The notes below the pieces were generated by a model, which was not told the origin of the DNA, did not search any database, and saw only the letters and a list, made by a program, of their open reading frames with translations. From JAOUEA01 sp035711865 (GTDB taxonomy: Bacteria; Actinomycetota; UBA4738; HRBIN12), in assembly GCA_035711865.1 (NCBI GenBank), contig DASTBT010000004.1, positions 1 to 64,000 on the forward strand: DNA of 64,000 bases, in the 5' to 3' direction. The translations under genes and the position numbers were made by a program. Numbering within the stretch: the stretch's first letter is position 1; each line of letters opens with the position of its first letter. Positions 25,620-34,704 of this stretch are shown in pieces.

Positions 25620-27005
25620 TCAGACCTCGATCGGCACCTCTGGCAGGTTCGCCAGCGCAAGCTCCTCGTCCTCGGCGTCGAACTCGAAGTCCGGAAGCCG
25701 GTTGTTGAGGTAGTCGTCGTAGGCCTGCATGTCGAAGTGCCCGTGCCCCGAGAGGTTGAACAGGATCACGCGTTCCTCACCCGCCTCCCGCGCCGCGATC
25801 GCCTCGTCGACGGCGCCCTTGACGGCGTGGTTCGCCTCGGGCGCGGGCACGATGCCCTGCGCCTTCGCGAACCGCACGCCCGCCTCGAACGTCTCGTTCT
25901 GGGTGTAGGCGGCGGCCTCCATGAAGCCGTGCTTGACGAGCAGCGAGAGCGACGGCGCGTCGCCGTGATACCGAAGACCGCCGGCGTGCACGGGCGCGGG
26001 CACGAAGTCGTGGCCGAGCGTGTACATCGGCACGATCGGCGCGATCTGCGCCGTGTCGCCGAAGTCGTAGGCGAACCTGCCCTTGGTGAGGGTCGGGCAC
26101 GCGGTCGGCTCGGTCGCCAGGAACCGCATGCCGGGGGTTTCGCCCCGGAGCTTGCCGGCCATGAAGGGATAGGCGATGCCACCGTAGTTCGAGCCTCCGC
26201 CGACACAGCCGATCACGACGTCGGGCACCTCGCCCGCCATCTCCATCTGCTGCTGCGCCTCGAGGCCGACCACGCTCTGATGCAGCAGCACATGCCCGAG
26301 CACGCTGCCCAAGGCGTAGTTGGTGTCGTCGTGCGTCGCGGCGTCCTCGACCGCCTCGCTGATCGCGATGCCGAGGGACCCGGTGGAGTCGGGGTGGGCC
26401 TCGAGGATCGCCCGGCCGCTGTTGGTCTTGTCGCTGGGCGAGGGCACCACGCTCGCGCCGAAGGTCTCCATGAACACACGCCGATAGGGCTTCTGGTCGA
26501 ACGAGGCCTTCACCATGTACACGTCGCACTCGAGACCGAACATCTGGCAAGCGAGAGCCATCGACGATCCCCACTGGCCCGCGCCGGTCTCGGTCGCGAT
26601 GCGGCGGATGCCCGCTTCGCTGTTGAAGTAGGCCTGCGGCACCGCGGTATTCGGCTTGTGGCTGCCTGCCGGTGAGACGCCCTCGTACTTGAAGTAGATG
26701 CGGGCCGGCGTGTCGAGCGCCCGCTCGAGCCGCGTCGCCCGGAAGAGAGGAGTGGGTCTCCAGAGGCGATACGCGTCGATCACCGCGCCCGGGATGTCGA
26801 TCCACTCGTCGGTGGAGACCTCCTGGCCGATCAACGACATGGGGAAGAGCGGGGCGAGGTCGGCGGGTCCGATCGGCTCCTTCGTCTGCGGGTTGAGCGG
26901 TGGAAGCGGCTCGATGCCGGCCTTCACGATGTCGGGCATCAGGTTGAACCACGCCGTCGGGACCTGGTCGGGCTGCAGGTCGAACCGGGTGCGAACGTCG
27001 GACAT
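25620..27005 (-). CDS. TrpB-like PLP enzyme (tryptophan synthase beta type 2)
   Basis: A 461-residue fold type II PLP enzyme. GSHKPNTA contains the PLP lysine (Lys117), ETGAGQWGSS is the allosteric/catalytic loop, and CVGGGSNYGGIAY is the phosphate loop. The N-terminal 60 residues and the length are typical of TrpB2, which turns indole and serine (or phosphoserine) into tryptophan, often without a TrpA partner nearby. No trp genes are present here, which fits TrpB2. The next gene downstream is a Rieske ferredoxin gene upstream on the map (27042), transcribed in the same direction. Confidence 0.9.
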   Translation of the reverse strand: MSDVRTRFDLQPDQVPTAWFNLMPDIVKAGIEPLPPLNPQTKEPIGPADLAPLFPMSLIGQEVSTDEWIDIPGAVIDAYRLWRPTPLFRATRLERALDTPARIYFKYEGVSPAGSHKPNTAVPQAYFNSEAGIRRIATETGAGQWGSSMALACQMFGLECDVYMVKASFDQKPYRRVFMETFGASVVPSPSDKTNSGRAILEAHPDSTGSLGIAISEAVEDAATHDDTNYALGSVLGHVLLHQSVVGLEAQQQMEMAGEVPDVVIGCVGGGSNYGGIAYPFMAGKLRGETPGMRFLATEPTACPTLTKGRFAYDFGDTAQIAPIVPMYTLGHDFVPAPVHAGGLRYHGDAPSLSLLVKHGFMEAAAYTQNETFEAGVRFAKAQGIVPAPEANHAVKGAVDEAIAAREAGEERVILFNLSGHGHFDMQAYDDYLNNRLPDFEFDAEDEELALANLPEVPIEV

Positions 27006-27041
27006 CGCAGATCCCTCCTCGCGGCTCGGTGAGGCGCGAGC

Positions 27042-27368
27042 CTACCCTTCGCCCGGACGCGTCGCCACCTCGACCCAGCCGTCGACCTCGCGGGCCTGGA
27101 ACACCGGGAGCGGGTCGGCAGCGGGCCCTTCGACCGGTTCCCCGTTCTCGACGTCGAAGACGCTGCCGTGGCAGACGCACTCGACGGTCGCGGTGCGGTC
27201 GTCGAACACCCCCTCGGCGAGGGAACACCCCTGGTGCGTGCATTCGTCACCGAAGGCGTACAGATGCGCCTCGACCTGCGCGATCGTCACGCGCCCCGCC
27301 GGCGTGTCGTAGGCGCGCATCTCGCCCTCGGGGATCTCGCCCAGCGCTCCGACCCGCAGGAAGTCCAT
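27042..27368 (-). CDS. Rieske [2Fe-2S] ferredoxin (oxygenase ferredoxin component type)
   Basis: A 108-residue electron carrier. The cluster ligands are in CTHQGCSL (Cys and His) and CVCHGSVFDV (Cys and His). The length and DFLRVGALGEIPEG start match ferredoxins of Rieske non-heme iron oxygenases (BphF/NdoA type). No oxygenase subunit lies next to it, so its partner is unknown. In many actinobacteria such solitary genes lie near SUF genes, but none is seen here. Confidence 0.9.
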   Translation of the reverse strand: MDFLRVGALGEIPEGEMRAYDTPAGRVTIAQVEAHLYAFGDECTHQGCSLAEGVFDDRTATVECVCHGSVFDVENGEPVEGPAADPLPVFQAREVDGWVEVATRPGEG

Positions 27369-27381
27369 CGTCAGCCTCCCG

Positions 27382-28038
27382 TCAGGCCCGGCTCAGGGCC
27401 GTGAACCCACGCTGAAGCACCGTGAGCACGCCGAGCGCCGAGAGCAGGATCAACGCCGGGAACATCATGCCGGGGATCAGCAGCCCCACCATCAGGGCCA
27501 GCATGCGCTCGAGCCGCTGAAACAGCCCCTCGGTCAGGCTGAGGCCGGCGGCCTCGGCCTCCGCGCGGATCTGGCTTACCCCGAGGCTCACGACCAACGT
27601 CAGCAGGGCGAGAGCGGCCTGCACGGTCTCGCCCTGCGACGCGAGGCTCCAGAAGAGGCTCGAGAACAGGATCATGTCCGAGACGCGGTCGAGCACGGAA
27701 TCCATGAACGCGCCCGAGCGCCCCTCCTCACCTCGATGCCTCGCGACGGAACCGTCGAACACGTCCAGCACTCCCCCGATGATGAGCAGGAAGCCGGCGA
27801 CGAGCCAGTTGCCGGCCACGATCTGCCAGCCGGCCAACACGATCACGAGCGGAGAGAGCAGCGTGAGCTGCCAGGGCCGAACGCCCGTCCAGATCAGGAA
27901 CGCGAGGATCGCCCGGTAGGGCCAGGCGAGCAGCCGCTGCACCACGCCGCCCGCAGCGCTTTCGTTCTTGCGGGGCGGGGGCAGGTCCCGCACCCGTGGT
28001 GCCTCGCGCTCTGCCCGATGGGTGCGATCGTTGACCAC
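27382..28038 (-). CDS. CDP-alcohol phosphatidyltransferase
   Basis: A 218-residue integral membrane enzyme that links a CDP-activated lipid to an alcohol. The signature D-x2-DG-x2-AR-x8-G-x3-D-x3-D is seen in DVFDGSVARHRGEE followed by GAFMDSVLDRVSD. About six membrane helices follow. It could make phosphatidylinositol phosphate, phosphatidylglycerol phosphate or another phospholipid; the sequence does not settle which. The start is a GTG, and the protein opens with a polar, basic 30-residue N-terminus. Confidence 0.88.
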   Translation of the reverse strand: MVNDRTHRAEREAPRVRDLPPPRKNESAAGGVVQRLLAWPYRAILAFLIWTGVRPWQLTLLSPLVIVLAGWQIVAGNWLVAGFLLIIGGVLDVFDGSVARHRGEEGRSGAFMDSVLDRVSDMILFSSLFWSLASQGETVQAALALLTLVVSLGVSQIRAEAEAAGLSLTEGLFQRLERMLALMVGLLIPGMMFPALILLSALGVLTVLQRGFTALSRA

Positions 28039-28066
28039 TAGTCCATGCCAGACGAGTTCCCAGGGA

Positions 28067-28606
28067 TCATCCCGCGAACGGCTCGAAATCCATGACGACG
28101 TACCTCACCGTGCCGGCAGGAGCCTCGTAGGCGATCTCTTGCTGCGCGGTCGAGCCCATCAGCGCGAGGCCGAGCGGCGACGACGTGGTCACCGTGCGGA
28201 CACCCGGCGCCTTCTCCTCGGCGTGCTCGGCGAGCAGATAGGTCTCCGTGTCGTCGTCATCTTCGTCGAGCGGGCGGATCGTCACGAGCATGCCGGACGC
28301 CACCTCGTCGGAGTGTTGGGGAGCCTCCACGATCTCCGGGTCTCGCAGCATGTGCTGCAACTTGCGGATCTTCGACTCCATCAGGCCCTGCTCTTCCTTG
28401 GCCGCGTGGTACTCGGCGTTCTCGCTCAGGTCGCCCAGCTCGCGCGCCGCCTTGATCTTCTCGGTGACACGCGGACGCCCTTCGGTGGTGAGCTGCTCGA
28501 GCTCGGACTTGACGCGCAGGTACGCATCGAGGGTCAGGGTCGCGGTCGGCTCGTGCCCGGCGGCTCGGGGAGGCCGGTTCCGTAGTTCTTCGGGGAGCTC
28601 AGGCAT
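28067..28606 (-). CDS. greA: Transcription elongation factor GreA/GreB family
   Basis: A 179-residue factor that rescues backtracked RNA polymerase by stimulating transcript cleavage. The coiled-coil tip motif AARELGDLSENAEYHAAKEE carries the acidic residues that act at the active site. The C-terminal FKBP-like domain includes YLLAEHAEEKAPGVRTVTT and SSPLGLALMG. An N-terminal extension of about 20 residues precedes the coil. It is a single gene close to others on the same strand. Confidence 0.93.
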   Translation of the reverse strand: MPELPEELRNRPPRAAGHEPTATLTLDAYLRVKSELEQLTTEGRPRVTEKIKAARELGDLSENAEYHAAKEEQGLMESKIRKLQHMLRDPEIVEAPQHSDEVASGMLVTIRPLDEDDDDTETYLLAEHAEEKAPGVRTVTTSSPLGLALMGSTAQQEIAYEAPAGTVRYVVMDFEPFAG

Positions 28607-28660
28607 GTGGCGAGTCTAGTGGGCGGACAGCGGGCGGTCTCGACTGCCGCGTTCGGAGAT

Positions 28661-30091
28661 TCATTCCTCGGAGAAGTAGACGTTCTTGACCTCCGTGTAC
28701 AGGTGGGCGGCGGCCATGCCCATCTCGCGGCCAAGGCCGCTGCGCTTGAACCCGCCGAACGGCGCCTCGGTGTGCACGCTCGACGCCGAGTTCACGCTGA
28801 GGTTGCCCGTGCGGATGGCCTTGGCCACACGGATCGCGCGCCCGAGGTCCCGCGTCCAGATCGAGCCGGACAATCCGAAGGGAGAGTCGTTCGCCAGCCG
28901 CACGGCTTCCTCCTCGGTGTCGAAGGGGATCAGGCAGACGACGGGTCCGAAGATCTCCTCCTGAGCTACCCGCCACGAGTTGCTGACGTCGGCCAGCACC
29001 GCGGGGCGCATGAAATAGCCGTCACCGTCGGGCACGGCGCCGCCGGTCACGTGACGGGCGCCCTCGTCGATGCCGATGGCGAGGTAGTCGAGCGAGGTCT
29101 GTCGTTGCCGGGCCGAGATCAGCGGTCCCATCTCCGTGCTCTCGTCCAGTGGCTGGCCGACGACGACCGACTCGGTACGTTTGGCGAACCGATCCACGAA
29201 CTCGTCGTAGACCCGGCGCTGCACGAACTGGCGTGAGCGGGCGCAGCAGTCCTGTCCGGCGTTGTCGAAGACCGACCACAGCGACTTCTCGACGCACACA
29301 TCGAGGTCGGCGTCGTCGAAGACCACGTTGGCCGACTTCCCGCCGAGTTCGAGCGAGACACGCGTGATGTTCTCCGCGGCGGCCTGCATCACGCCGGTGC
29401 CGACCTCCGTTGAGCCGGTGAACGAAACCTTCGCGACCCGCGGATCGGCGATCAGGGCCCTGCCGACCGAAGAACCGGGCCCCGGCAGCACGCTGAGCGT
29501 GCCTTCGGACAGTCCGCTCCCGTAGAGGATCTCAGCGATCCGCAGGATCGTGAGGGGGGTTTGCGACGCTGGCTTGAGCACGGCCGCATTGCCGCACGCA
29601 AGAGCCGGGGCGATCTTCCACGTCGCGATGACGGTCGGGAAGTTCCACGGCGCGATCAACACACACACACCGACCGGTTCCCGCAGGGTCACGTCGAGCC
29701 CCGGCGGCACGATCGGGATCGTCTCTCCGAAGATCTTGTTCGCCGCTCCGCCCCAGTACTCGAAGACGTTGGCGACGATGTCGATCTCTCCGCGGGCGGC
29801 GGTGATCGGCTTCCCCCCGTTGCGTGCCTCGAGCTCGGCGAGCTCCTCCTGCCTTTCCCGGATCGCGAGCGACGCGTTCGTCAACACGCGTCCGCGTTCG
29901 CGGGCGGACATCCGCGTCCAGGCCCCCTCTTCGAACGCCTCGACCGCCACGTCGATCGCGCGTCGAGCGTCGTCGACGCCGGCCCTGGCTACCTCGGCCA
30001 TCGACGCCCCGGTCGCCGGTTCGACCACCTCGTCGATCGCCCCGTCGAGGGACGCGACGCGCTCGCCCCCAAGCACCATCAGCTCAGCCAT
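28661..30091 (-). CDS. NAD(P)-dependent aldehyde dehydrogenase
   Basis: A 476-residue ALDH. APWNFPTVIATWKIAPALA and SFTGSTEVG are cofactor-binding segments, the general base is Glu248 in LELGGKSAN, and the nucleophile is Cys282 in NAGQDCCARSR. PFGGFKRSGLGREMG is the usual end motif. GGAGGTGGG precedes the ATG at 30091. It resembles betaine-, gamma-aminobutyraldehyde- and PuuC-type enzymes. With the amine pathway genes 5-14 kb away it might oxidise an aminoaldehyde, but it is not in the same operon. It is divergent from the SDR gene. Confidence 0.9.
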   Translation of the reverse strand: MAELMVLGGERVASLDGAIDEVVEPATGASMAEVARAGVDDARRAIDVAVEAFEEGAWTRMSARERGRVLTNASLAIRERQEELAELEARNGGKPITAARGEIDIVANVFEYWGGAANKIFGETIPIVPPGLDVTLREPVGVCVLIAPWNFPTVIATWKIAPALACGNAAVLKPASQTPLTILRIAEILYGSGLSEGTLSVLPGPGSSVGRALIADPRVAKVSFTGSTEVGTGVMQAAAENITRVSLELGGKSANVVFDDADLDVCVEKSLWSVFDNAGQDCCARSRQFVQRRVYDEFVDRFAKRTESVVVGQPLDESTEMGPLISARQRQTSLDYLAIGIDEGARHVTGGAVPDGDGYFMRPAVLADVSNSWRVAQEEIFGPVVCLIPFDTEEEAVRLANDSPFGLSGSIWTRDLGRAIRVAKAIRTGNLSVNSASSVHTEAPFGGFKRSGLGREMGMAAAHLYTEVKNVYFSEE

Positions 30092-30178
30092 CGGTCCCAC
30101 CTCCGTGCGGTGAACGAGGGGCACATCGTAGACCCACGCCGTACCCTTGGCCGTCCGACCGACGAAGGGAGGCGCGCC

Positions 30179-30946
30179 ATGCGGCTCGAAGGAAAGGTGG
30201 CACTGATCACGGGAGGTGCCAGCGGCATGGGGAAGATCGCGTCGGAGCTCTTCGCGAACGAAGGCGCGAAGGTCGTTCTCACCGACGTGGACGACGGAGC
30301 CGGTGGATCGACGGCGACGGCGATCGGCGATCAAGCGTACTACGTGCACGCCGATGTCTCGAGGGAGTCCGACGCGGCGGCGATGGTGGCGGCCACGGTC
30401 GAGCGCTTCGGCCGGCTCGACGTGCTCTACAACAACGCGGGGATCATGCCGCTGGACGACGGATCGGTGACCGACGCCGACGGCTCGATCTGGGACACGG
30501 TGCTGGCGGTCAACGTGAAGGGCGTGATGTTCGGCTGCAAGTTTGGGATCCCCGCGATGCTCGAAACGGGCGGCGGGTCGATCATCAACGTCGCATCGTT
30601 CGTCGCGTGGCTCGGAGCGGCGACTTCGCAGACGGCATACACCGCATCGAAGGGCGCCGTGCTCGCGATGACCCGTGAGGTAGCGGTCGAGTACGCGCGG
30701 AAAGGCATCCGGTGCAACGCTCTGTGCCCCGGGCCGATCGAGACGCCTCTCCTGGCCGCGCTGCTGTCCGACGATGCGAAGAAGCAGCGTCGGTTCGTGC
30801 ACATCCCGATGGGTCGGCTCGGACAGGCCGAGGAGCTCGCGAAGGCCGCGCTCTTCCTGGCCAGCGACGACTCGAGCTACATGACGGGCGCGAGCCTGAT
30901 CGTCGACGGCGGTATCACGGCGGCCTACGTAACGCCGGAAGACTGA
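30179..30946 (+). CDS. SDR family NAD(P)-dependent oxidoreductase
   Basis: A 255-residue classical short-chain dehydrogenase. The cofactor motif is TGGASGMG (11-18), Asp after VVLTDVDD favours NAD, and the other motifs are NNAG, the catalytic Ser in NVAS and Tyr-x3-Lys in YTASKGA. The C-terminal LFLASDDSSYMTGASLIVDGG is standard. A GAAGGGAGG ribosome site lies upstream of the ATG. The substrate is unknown. It is divergent from the ALDH gene, suggesting shared regulation. Confidence 0.92.
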   Translation: MRLEGKVALITGGASGMGKIASELFANEGAKVVLTDVDDGAGGSTATAIGDQAYYVHADVSRESDAAAMVAATVERFGRLDVLYNNAGIMPLDDGSVTDADGSIWDTVLAVNVKGVMFGCKFGIPAMLETGGGSIINVASFVAWLGAATSQTAYTASKGAVLAMTREVAVEYARKGIRCNALCPGPIETPLLAALLSDDAKKQRRFVHIPMGRLGQAEELAKAALFLASDDSSYMTGASLIVDGGITAAYVTPED

Positions 30947-31049
30947 CCCTTTCCCGATCGATCCGCCGATTTCAGCCGATCTGGACCGCTCGCAGCGAAC
31001 GAGGCTGCCGAGCCATTCCACTCGATCTTCACATGGCGGAACGAAACGT

Positions 31050-31206
31050 TACAGCGCGAGGCTTGCGCCGAGGAACGTCGAGACCATCCTCGCCACGGTC
31101 TTGTTCACCGACGTCGTGGCTTCGAGGCGAGGCTCACCGATCTCGCGCAAACGCGACTGGCGCGAGTCCGGACCGGCCCCCCAGCGATGCAAGCGAACCG
31201 GAGTTG
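31050..31206 (+). pseudogene. Remnant of a class III adenylate/guanylate cyclase gene
   Basis: The rightward frame reads RNVETILATVLFTDVVAS, matching the start of the class III cyclase catalytic domain (xRVLATVLFTDIVGST), with a metal-binding Asp. After VVAS a frame change gives ARLTDLAQTRLARV, the expected next helix. Nothing further is present. It is a short fragment of a lost cyclase gene. Confidence 0.7.
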
Positions 31207-31251
31207 AATGGAACCCCCGATCGGTGGCGACTTCTCCGATGTCGTCTAGGC

Positions 31252-31271
31252 ATGACGGGATGCTCCGTCAT
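31252..31271 (-). terminator. Hairpin beyond the FGGY kinase gene
   Basis: Seven-base stem (31252-31258 with 31265-31271) and a six-base loop, 35 bases past the kinase stop. No U-tract follows. It is a weak terminator candidate. Confidence 0.3.
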
Positions 31272-31305
31272 CGATCCGCAAGCGGTTCCGGGCACCACTC
31301 TCGGC

Positions 31306-32826
31306 TCACGTGCCGAAGACTCCGCGGAGCGCTCCGTACACCGCACGGTATCGCCCGTACGCCTCCTCGTAGGCTTCACGCGTCGAGGGATCCGGCTCGT
31401 GCTCGTCGGGACGGAACCGCACGAACGCCTCCACCGCGCTCGACACGCTGTCGTGCACGCCGGCTCCAACCGCCGCGAGGATCGCGGCCCCGGTCGCCGT
31501 CGTCTCGACCGACTCTGGCACCCGCACGGGCAGCCCCGTCACGTCGGACTTGATCTGCCGCCACAGGGGGCCCTTCGCGCCCCCACCCACGATCGTCAGC
31601 CGCCGCACGTCCAGGCCGGCGTGCTTCATCGCGTCGAGGATGTCGCGCAATGCGAACGCGCTCCCTTCGAGGATCGCGCGCGTCATGTGGTCGCGCGTGT
31701 GAGCGAGCGAGAGCCCGTAGAAGACCCCCCGGGCGGCCCCGTTCCACTCGGGGGCCATCGCGCCCTGCATACAGGGGAGGAACACGAGTCCCTCCGCGCC
31801 CGCGTCGATGTGACCGGCCTCCGTCGACAGGAAGTCGTACGCGTCGCCCAGTCCCACGGCTTCCGCGTCGCGCTCGATCGGCGCGAACTGGTCGCGCCAC
31901 CACCGCAGATTGCCACCTGAGACGAAGCCGGGGTTCTCGAGCAGCCACGTATCGGGATCGGCGTGCGGGTGGCACTCGACCAGCATCGTCGGGTCCTCGC
32001 GCGGCTCCGCGCTCGCTGCACAGACCGGCTCGGCGGTGCCGACCACGTCGCAGACGTCGCCCGGGGCGTACACGCCTGCGCCGAGCGTCGCGGCCATCTC
32101 GTCGCCGCAGCCGATCGCCACGACGGTCGACGGATCGAGGCCGCTCGCGTCGGCGAACGCTACCGTGACGGTTCCGACCGCCTCGGTACCCGCCCCGAGC
32201 CGCGGCAGCATCGTTTCGTCGATCTCGGTCGCCGCGAGCGCCTCCGAGGACCATTCGCGCGAGCGGGGATCGAGAAGCGCGAGCGAGCTGGCGTTCGAGT
32301 AGTCGACCGCGACCTCCCCGGTCACGTGGCGCAGCACGAACGAGCCTGGCGGCATCACGTAGCGGGCCTCCTTCCATGCCCCCGGCTCCTCGTCACGGAC
32401 CCACATCGCCTTGAAGACCGCGTGCGAGGAGTCGAGGTTCGCGCCGACGGCCCGGTAGAACTCGGGAGGCGACATGCGTTCCCCAAGGGCGGCGGCCTGG
32501 GCCTCCGCACGCCGGTCCATCCAGATCATCGCCGGGCGCACGGGCACGCCATTCTCGTCACATACCACCATGCCGTCGAGCTGCGAGCCGAACGACAGGC
32601 CCCGGATCGCAGCGGCACCCTCGGGGCTCGAGGCGACGAGCCGCGCGCACGCCCGCTGGACGGCCGCCGTCCACAACGCCGGATCCTGCTCGGCCCAGGC
32701 GGGCTGCGGGAACGACACGTCGTACGCCTCGTACGCCGAGTCAACGAGCTGCCCGTCGTCGCGGTACAGGGCGGCGTTCGTGCCCTGGCTCCCGACGTCG
32801 CAGCCGATCACGTAGACGGGGCTCAC
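31306..32826 (-). CDS. FGGY-family carbohydrate kinase (xylulokinase-like)
   Basis: A 506-residue sugar kinase. The N-terminal phosphate loop is IGCDVGSQGTNAALYRDDGQ, the catalytic Asp region is LSFGSQLDGMV, and the ATP-binding C-terminal domain includes LTIVGGGAKGPLWRQIKSDV. The length is normal. It phosphorylates a sugar, most like xylulokinase, but FGGY specificity cannot be set by eye; LsrK and other kinases share the fold. The GTG at 32826 overlaps the dehydrogenase stop as GTGA. It is the last gene of the GntR-controlled operon. Confidence 0.88.
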   Translation of the reverse strand: MSPVYVIGCDVGSQGTNAALYRDDGQLVDSAYEAYDVSFPQPAWAEQDPALWTAAVQRACARLVASSPEGAAAIRGLSFGSQLDGMVVCDENGVPVRPAMIWMDRRAEAQAAALGERMSPPEFYRAVGANLDSSHAVFKAMWVRDEEPGAWKEARYVMPPGSFVLRHVTGEVAVDYSNASSLALLDPRSREWSSEALAATEIDETMLPRLGAGTEAVGTVTVAFADASGLDPSTVVAIGCGDEMAATLGAGVYAPGDVCDVVGTAEPVCAASAEPREDPTMLVECHPHADPDTWLLENPGFVSGGNLRWWRDQFAPIERDAEAVGLGDAYDFLSTEAGHIDAGAEGLVFLPCMQGAMAPEWNGAARGVFYGLSLAHTRDHMTRAILEGSAFALRDILDAMKHAGLDVRRLTIVGGGAKGPLWRQIKSDVTGLPVRVPESVETTATGAAILAAVGAGVHDSVSSAVEAFVRFRPDEHEPDPSTREAYEEAYGRYRAVYGALRGVFGT

Positions 32827-33878
32827 GGCACGATCACCATCTTCAGACCGGTACCGGAGCGGATCGTCTCGAACGCCTCTGCGATGCGCTCGAGCGGCCA
32901 TCGGTGGGTGACGACGGCGGCGAGCACTTCTTGCTTGCGATCGAGGTAGTCCATCGTGATGCGGTACTGGCGGTGCGTGGCACCGTACGCACCACGGATG
33001 TCGAGCTCCTTGTAATGCAGCTCGTTCATGTCGAGCGGGCTCACGGGGTCGTGTTTCGGCAGGCCGGCGAAGTACACGAGGGTCGCGCGCTTCGCCGCCA
33101 TCTCCAGCGCGGCCTGCTGCGCCGGCTTCGCGGGCGCCGCCACGCTCACGCGCTCGGCGCCGTGCCCACCGGTGCGCGAGCGAACCTCCTCGACACCGTT
33201 GTCGTCGCCTGCGACCCACGCGTCGTCGACGACGTCGCCGACCGCATCGAGCGCGATCTTCAGGCGATCGCCCGACACATCGGTGAGGAACACCTTGGAC
33301 GCGCCCCGGTCGCGCGCCATCACCGCCTGCCAGCAGCCGATCGGGCCGGTGCCGAGGATCACGACCGTGTCCCCGAGGCGCACGTCGAGTTGCTCGATGC
33401 CGTTCAGCGCGCACGCGAACGGATCGGCCACCGTCGCGAGGTCGCTCGGCAGGTCGGGCGGCAGCGGGATCAGGTTCTTCGTCGCGATCGGCGGCACCGC
33501 CGCGAGCTCCGCGTACGCCCCCGGATAAGGGTCGTACCCGTAGAGGAGGTGGTGCTCGCAGAGGTTCTGGAAGCCCTCGAGGCACCAACGGCATTCCCCG
33601 CACGTGAGGATCGAGCCGAGGAACACACGATCACCCGGTGAGACGCCCGGCGGCAGATCGGCGTGCGCCCCCACGTGCTCGAGCACGCCGACCGGTTCGT
33701 GGCCGAGGAGCCACGGCGCCGGCGCCTTCGGGTCGCCGTTGAAGAACGTGCGTGCGTCGGTGCCGCAGATGCCGCACGCCTCGACCCGAAGCAGCGCGCC
33801 CGCCGGGTCGAGCTCTGGTTCCCCCACGTCGTCGCGCACCTCGATCGCATCGACATCGGTCATGAATGCGGCGCGCAT
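32823..33878 (-). CDS. Zinc-dependent alcohol/polyol dehydrogenase (MDR family)
   Basis: A 351-residue medium-chain dehydrogenase. The catalytic zinc site is CGICGTD with GHEPVG. The structural zinc loop is CGECRWCLEGFQNLC, and the nucleotide fold has VVILGTGPIGCW. Between an aldolase and a sugar kinase, it likely oxidises a sugar alcohol to a ketose. The ATG at 33878 lies one base after the aldolase stop; a GTG 18 bases upstream would overlap the aldolase gene. Confidence 0.88.
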   Translation of the reverse strand: MRAAFMTDVDAIEVRDDVGEPELDPAGALLRVEACGICGTDARTFFNGDPKAPAPWLLGHEPVGVLEHVGAHADLPPGVSPGDRVFLGSILTCGECRWCLEGFQNLCEHHLLYGYDPYPGAYAELAAVPPIATKNLIPLPPDLPSDLATVADPFACALNGIEQLDVRLGDTVVILGTGPIGCWQAVMARDRGASKVFLTDVSGDRLKIALDAVGDVVDDAWVAGDDNGVEEVRSRTGGHGAERVSVAAPAKPAQQAALEMAAKRATLVYFAGLPKHDPVSPLDMNELHYKELDIRGAYGATHRQYRITMDYLDRKQEVLAAVVTHRWPLERIAEAFETIRSGTGLKMVIVP

Positions 33879-33879
33879 C

Positions 33880-34704
33880 TCAGCCGGTTTCCTCACGCAG
33901 CGCGTCGAGGGCCTTCTCCGCGGTCCACCGATCGCGGATCACCCGGGAGAGCGCCCGCGTGATCGCCTCTGGGTCCCGGTGCATGAAGATGTTGCGGCCG
34001 ACCGAGCATCCGATCGCGCCGACCGCCATCGCCTGTTCCATGCGCGAGAGCAGCTCCGCGTCCTCGAGCCGTGAGCCGCCTGCGAGCACGACCGGGATGC
34101 CGTTGGCCGCTTCCACACATCTCCCGAACGACTCTTGATCGCCCGGCCAGTTCGTCTTCACGATGTCGGCGCCCAGCTCCGCACAGAGCCGCACGTTGCG
34201 ACGCAGGTACTCGAACCCGTACTGCTGCTTGAGCTCCTCGACCGTGGCGTAGGTCGTCGGGAACTCAGCCTCCGCGATGAACGGCATACCGAGGAACGCG
34301 CATTCACGTCCGACGGCCGACAGGATGTCGATCATGCCGGCCTCGGTGTCGCCGCCCAGCGCCGTGAAGAGTACGACCGCGTCGGCACCGAGAGTCAGGG
34401 CCTCCTCGACCTCGGCGATCTGGACGATCTGCGGCCGTCCGCCGTCGGGCGAAGCGCTCGCCGACAGGAGCAGGGCGAGCGACGTCGTGGGGCCGAAACC
34501 CTCCGCGGCGATGCGGATCATCCCCTTGCTCATCATGATCACGTTCGAGCCTCCCGCGACCGCTTCCCGGGTGCGCTGGGTGATGTCGCCGAGCGGTTCG
34601 AGGAACGTGGGCGAGGTCATGCCGTGGTCGAGCGCGCAGATCACCGACGCTCCGTCGGCGTCGATCACTCGCTTCAGCCGCATCGTCTTGCCGACGCTGG
34701 TCAT
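33880..34704 (-). CDS. Class I aldolase, DeoC/LacD/LsrF-type
   Basis: A 274-residue Schiff-base aldolase. VICALDHGMT and the lysine in GADIVKTNWPGDQ (Lys183) are typical, followed by GIPVVLAGGSRLED and VGRNIFMHRDP, the phosphate-binding end of these barrels. Relatives include class I fructose-bisphosphate aldolase and LsrF. With the dehydrogenase and kinase it should cleave a phosphorylated sugar. The ATG at 34704 overlaps the GntR stop by one base (TGATG). Confidence 0.87.
   Translation of the reverse strand: MTSVGKTMRLKRVIDADGASVICALDHGMTSPTFLEPLGDITQRTREAVAGGSNVIMMSKGMIRIAAEGFGPTTSLALLLSASASPDGGRPQIVQIAEVEEALTLGADAVVLFTALGGDTEAGMIDILSAVGRECAFLGMPFIAEAEFPTTYATVEELKQQYGFEYLRRNVRLCAELGADIVKTNWPGDQESFGRCVEAANGIPVVLAGGSRLEDAELLSRMEQAMAVGAIGCSVGRNIFMHRDPEAITRALSRVIRDRWTAEKALDALREETG

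Larger units (their letters stand above)
30947..31305. other. Gene-free stretch with a cyclase remnant and a hairpin
   Basis: About 360 bases between the SDR gene and the converging FGGY kinase gene. It contains the class III cyclase remnant (31050-31206) and a hairpin (31252-31271), listed separately. The first 100 bases show no recognisable gene. Confidence 0.6.
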
